Origin: Stigmatella ashevillena
GTDB taxonomy: Bacteria > Myxococcota > Myxococcia > Myxococcales > Myxococcaceae
Direction: 5' to 3'
DNA: 64,000 nt
NCBI RefSeq assembly: GCF_028368975.1
Contig: NZ_JAQNDM010000002.1
Coordinates: forward strand, 6,566,425-6,630,424
The notes beneath the pieces were generated by a model, which had not been told where the DNA came from, made no database searches, and worked only from the letters and a program-made list of their open reading frames with translations. The stretch's first letter is position 1, and the number at the start of each line of letters is the position of its first letter. The translations under genes were made by a program, and so were the position numbers. Positions 63,059-64,000 of this stretch are shown in pieces.

Positions 63059-64000
63059 ATGGACACACTGGATGCCGCCCTGGACAATGCCGTTGGGGTG
63101 CCGGCCTCTCAGGAGAGCGGCTGGAGGAAGCTGGAGTTTCTCCGCAATCCGTTCCCCTCCCGCTCTCATCCCATTTGGGACGTCTTTTATGGCCAGGAGG
63201 TGGTGAGGAAGCGGTTCTACGACGACTTGGTGGTTTTCCTTCGGGACAGCACCACCACGACGCTCTTTTTCACGGGCGGCAACCGGGTGGGCAAGACGCA
63301 CTTCATGGAATACCACCGGCGCGAGTTATCCCGGCGCCTGCCCGAGAGGGGATTGACAGTGCCGGTGGTGGTTGCATCGGCGCAGTCCTGCGATTTCTGG
63401 CAGCTGTACATTCAAATGATCGAGCAGGTCGACGACAGCCTGCGGGCCCAAGCCGGCGCTGGGCTTTTCGAAGCAGAGGTTCCCCCCGCCGTGGCGGAAC
63501 GGCTGAGCGAGCTGCCGTCAGGGGATTTCCGGCGAGCCGTTGAGCGCGCCTGGAGCGCTCGAACCACGCCCCAGGGCAGTGAGCCGGTGCGGCTCCTGCT
63601 GAGACAATGGCTCCGGGGCGAGCGGCTCAGGGCCGCGAAGCGAGAGGAGCTGGGGGTGAGTGGTCTGCTCGACTCCCAGGCCGAGGTCATGAATGCCTTC
63701 GAGGGGCTGGTGAAGTACTTGTTGCTCCAGGAGCCTTCTGCGGCAACCACTGCCCCCGGCGCGGAGCGCCCATCGCGATGCTCTGGCATCGTCATCTTCC
63801 TGGATGAGTTCGAGCTCGTCTGGAAGTTCCGGCGGGACCGCCGGGATCAATACCTCCAAGCGTTGCGAGCCCTCATCGACGCTTGCCCAAAGGGGCTCTT
63901 CCTCTCCGTGGGAATGGCAACCAATACGGGGGTGGGTACGGGGGAGGTGGAGACGGCATACCCAGCCCTCTTCCAGCGGTTGAAGGGCGCCCGGAGTATC
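63059..64000 (+). CDS. AAA/STAND-type ATPase, N-terminal part
   Basis: First 314 codons of a gene cut by the right edge. Walker A reads TGGNRVGKTHF (72-82) and Walker B IVIFLDEFELVW (244-255). The later LRALIDACPKGLFLSVGMATNTG recalls the sensor region of Orc1/BrxD-like AAA ATPases. It begins 2 bases after the PIN gene stop. An ATPase next to a nuclease is common in anti-phage modules, where it loads or activates the effector. The C-terminal part is outside the window. Confidence 0.85.
   Translation, partial: MDTLDAALDNAVGVPASQESGWRKLEFLRNPFPSRSHPIWDVFYGQEVVRKRFYDDLVVFLRDSTTTTLFFTGGNRVGKTHFMEYHRRELSRRLPERGLTVPVVVASAQSCDFWQLYIQMIEQVDDSLRAQAGAGLFEAEVPPAVAERLSELPSGDFRRAVERAWSARTTPQGSEPVRLLLRQWLRGERLRAAKREELGVSGLLDSQAEVMNAFEGLVKYLLLQEPSAATTAPGAERPSRCSGIVIFLDEFELVWKFRRDRRDQYLQALRALIDACPKGLFLSVGMATNTGVGTGEVETAYPALFQRLKGARSI

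Overview
The window comes from a high-GC deltaproteobacterial-type chromosome, almost certainly a myxobacterium (Myxococcota, Cystobacterineae such as Stigmatella, Archangium, Cystobacter or Myxococcus relatives). The signs are three large Hanks-type Ser/Thr kinases (one with an AAA ATPase and TPR-like tail), an FHA-containing sigma-54 activator, many lipoproteins, kelch-repeat and cysteine-rich secreted proteins, and two GH43 glycosidases, one ending in a beta/gamma-crystallin domain. I saw no rRNA, tRNA, CRISPR array, IS element or prophage. This assignment and all family calls rest on reading motifs by eye; no search was run.

Layout. 1-1171: the start of a RecF/SMC-like ATPase gene that leaves the window on the left, an operator-like 17-bp palindrome and a 36-residue remnant of a short-chain dehydrogenase. 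1187-4676: C39-like lipoprotein, Ser/Thr kinase and a secreted protein. 4689-10665: a tight five-gene minus-strand operon, cotH-like kinase > VTC polyphosphate polymerase > phosphate-porin-like barrel > thymidylate-kinase-like protein with 27-residue repeats > DUF4956 membrane protein. 10863-13639: secreted hydrolase and kelch lipoprotein. 13917-19974: a five-gene plus-strand operon, AfsA-type hotdog > isoprenylcysteine-methyltransferase-like > SDR lacking the catalytic Tyr/Lys > PEP-synthase-like > UbiA prenyltransferase, with regulatory-looking repeats in front. 20122-24601: GH43-CBM6, LpxR-like deacylase, cysteine hydrolase, epimerase. 24638-33518: two complete RND adaptor/pump pairs in tandem. 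33901-48714: mixed metabolism and envelope genes (M20 peptidase, patatin, dipeptide epimerase plus DUF819 transporter, metallophosphoesterase, thioesterase, aldo/keto reductase, class III aminotransferase, PlsC, RidA, RluA). 48766-57540: RNase HI and signalling genes. 57627-60582: SGNH hydrolase and GH43-crystallin. 60899-64000: a three-gene operon of a small protein, a PIN-like nuclease and an AAA ATPase that runs off the right edge.

Three regions look most likely to hold undescribed biology. (1) The CotH/VTC/porin/TMK-repeat/DUF4956 operon looks like an envelope-linked polyphosphate or phosphotransfer system; the porin and the repeat-bearing nucleotide kinase are the unusual parts. (2) The AfsA/ICMT/SDR/PEP-synthase/UbiA operon looks like a small specialised-metabolite or signal pathway. 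(3) The PIN-ATPase operon at the right edge resembles nuclease-NTPase defence modules.
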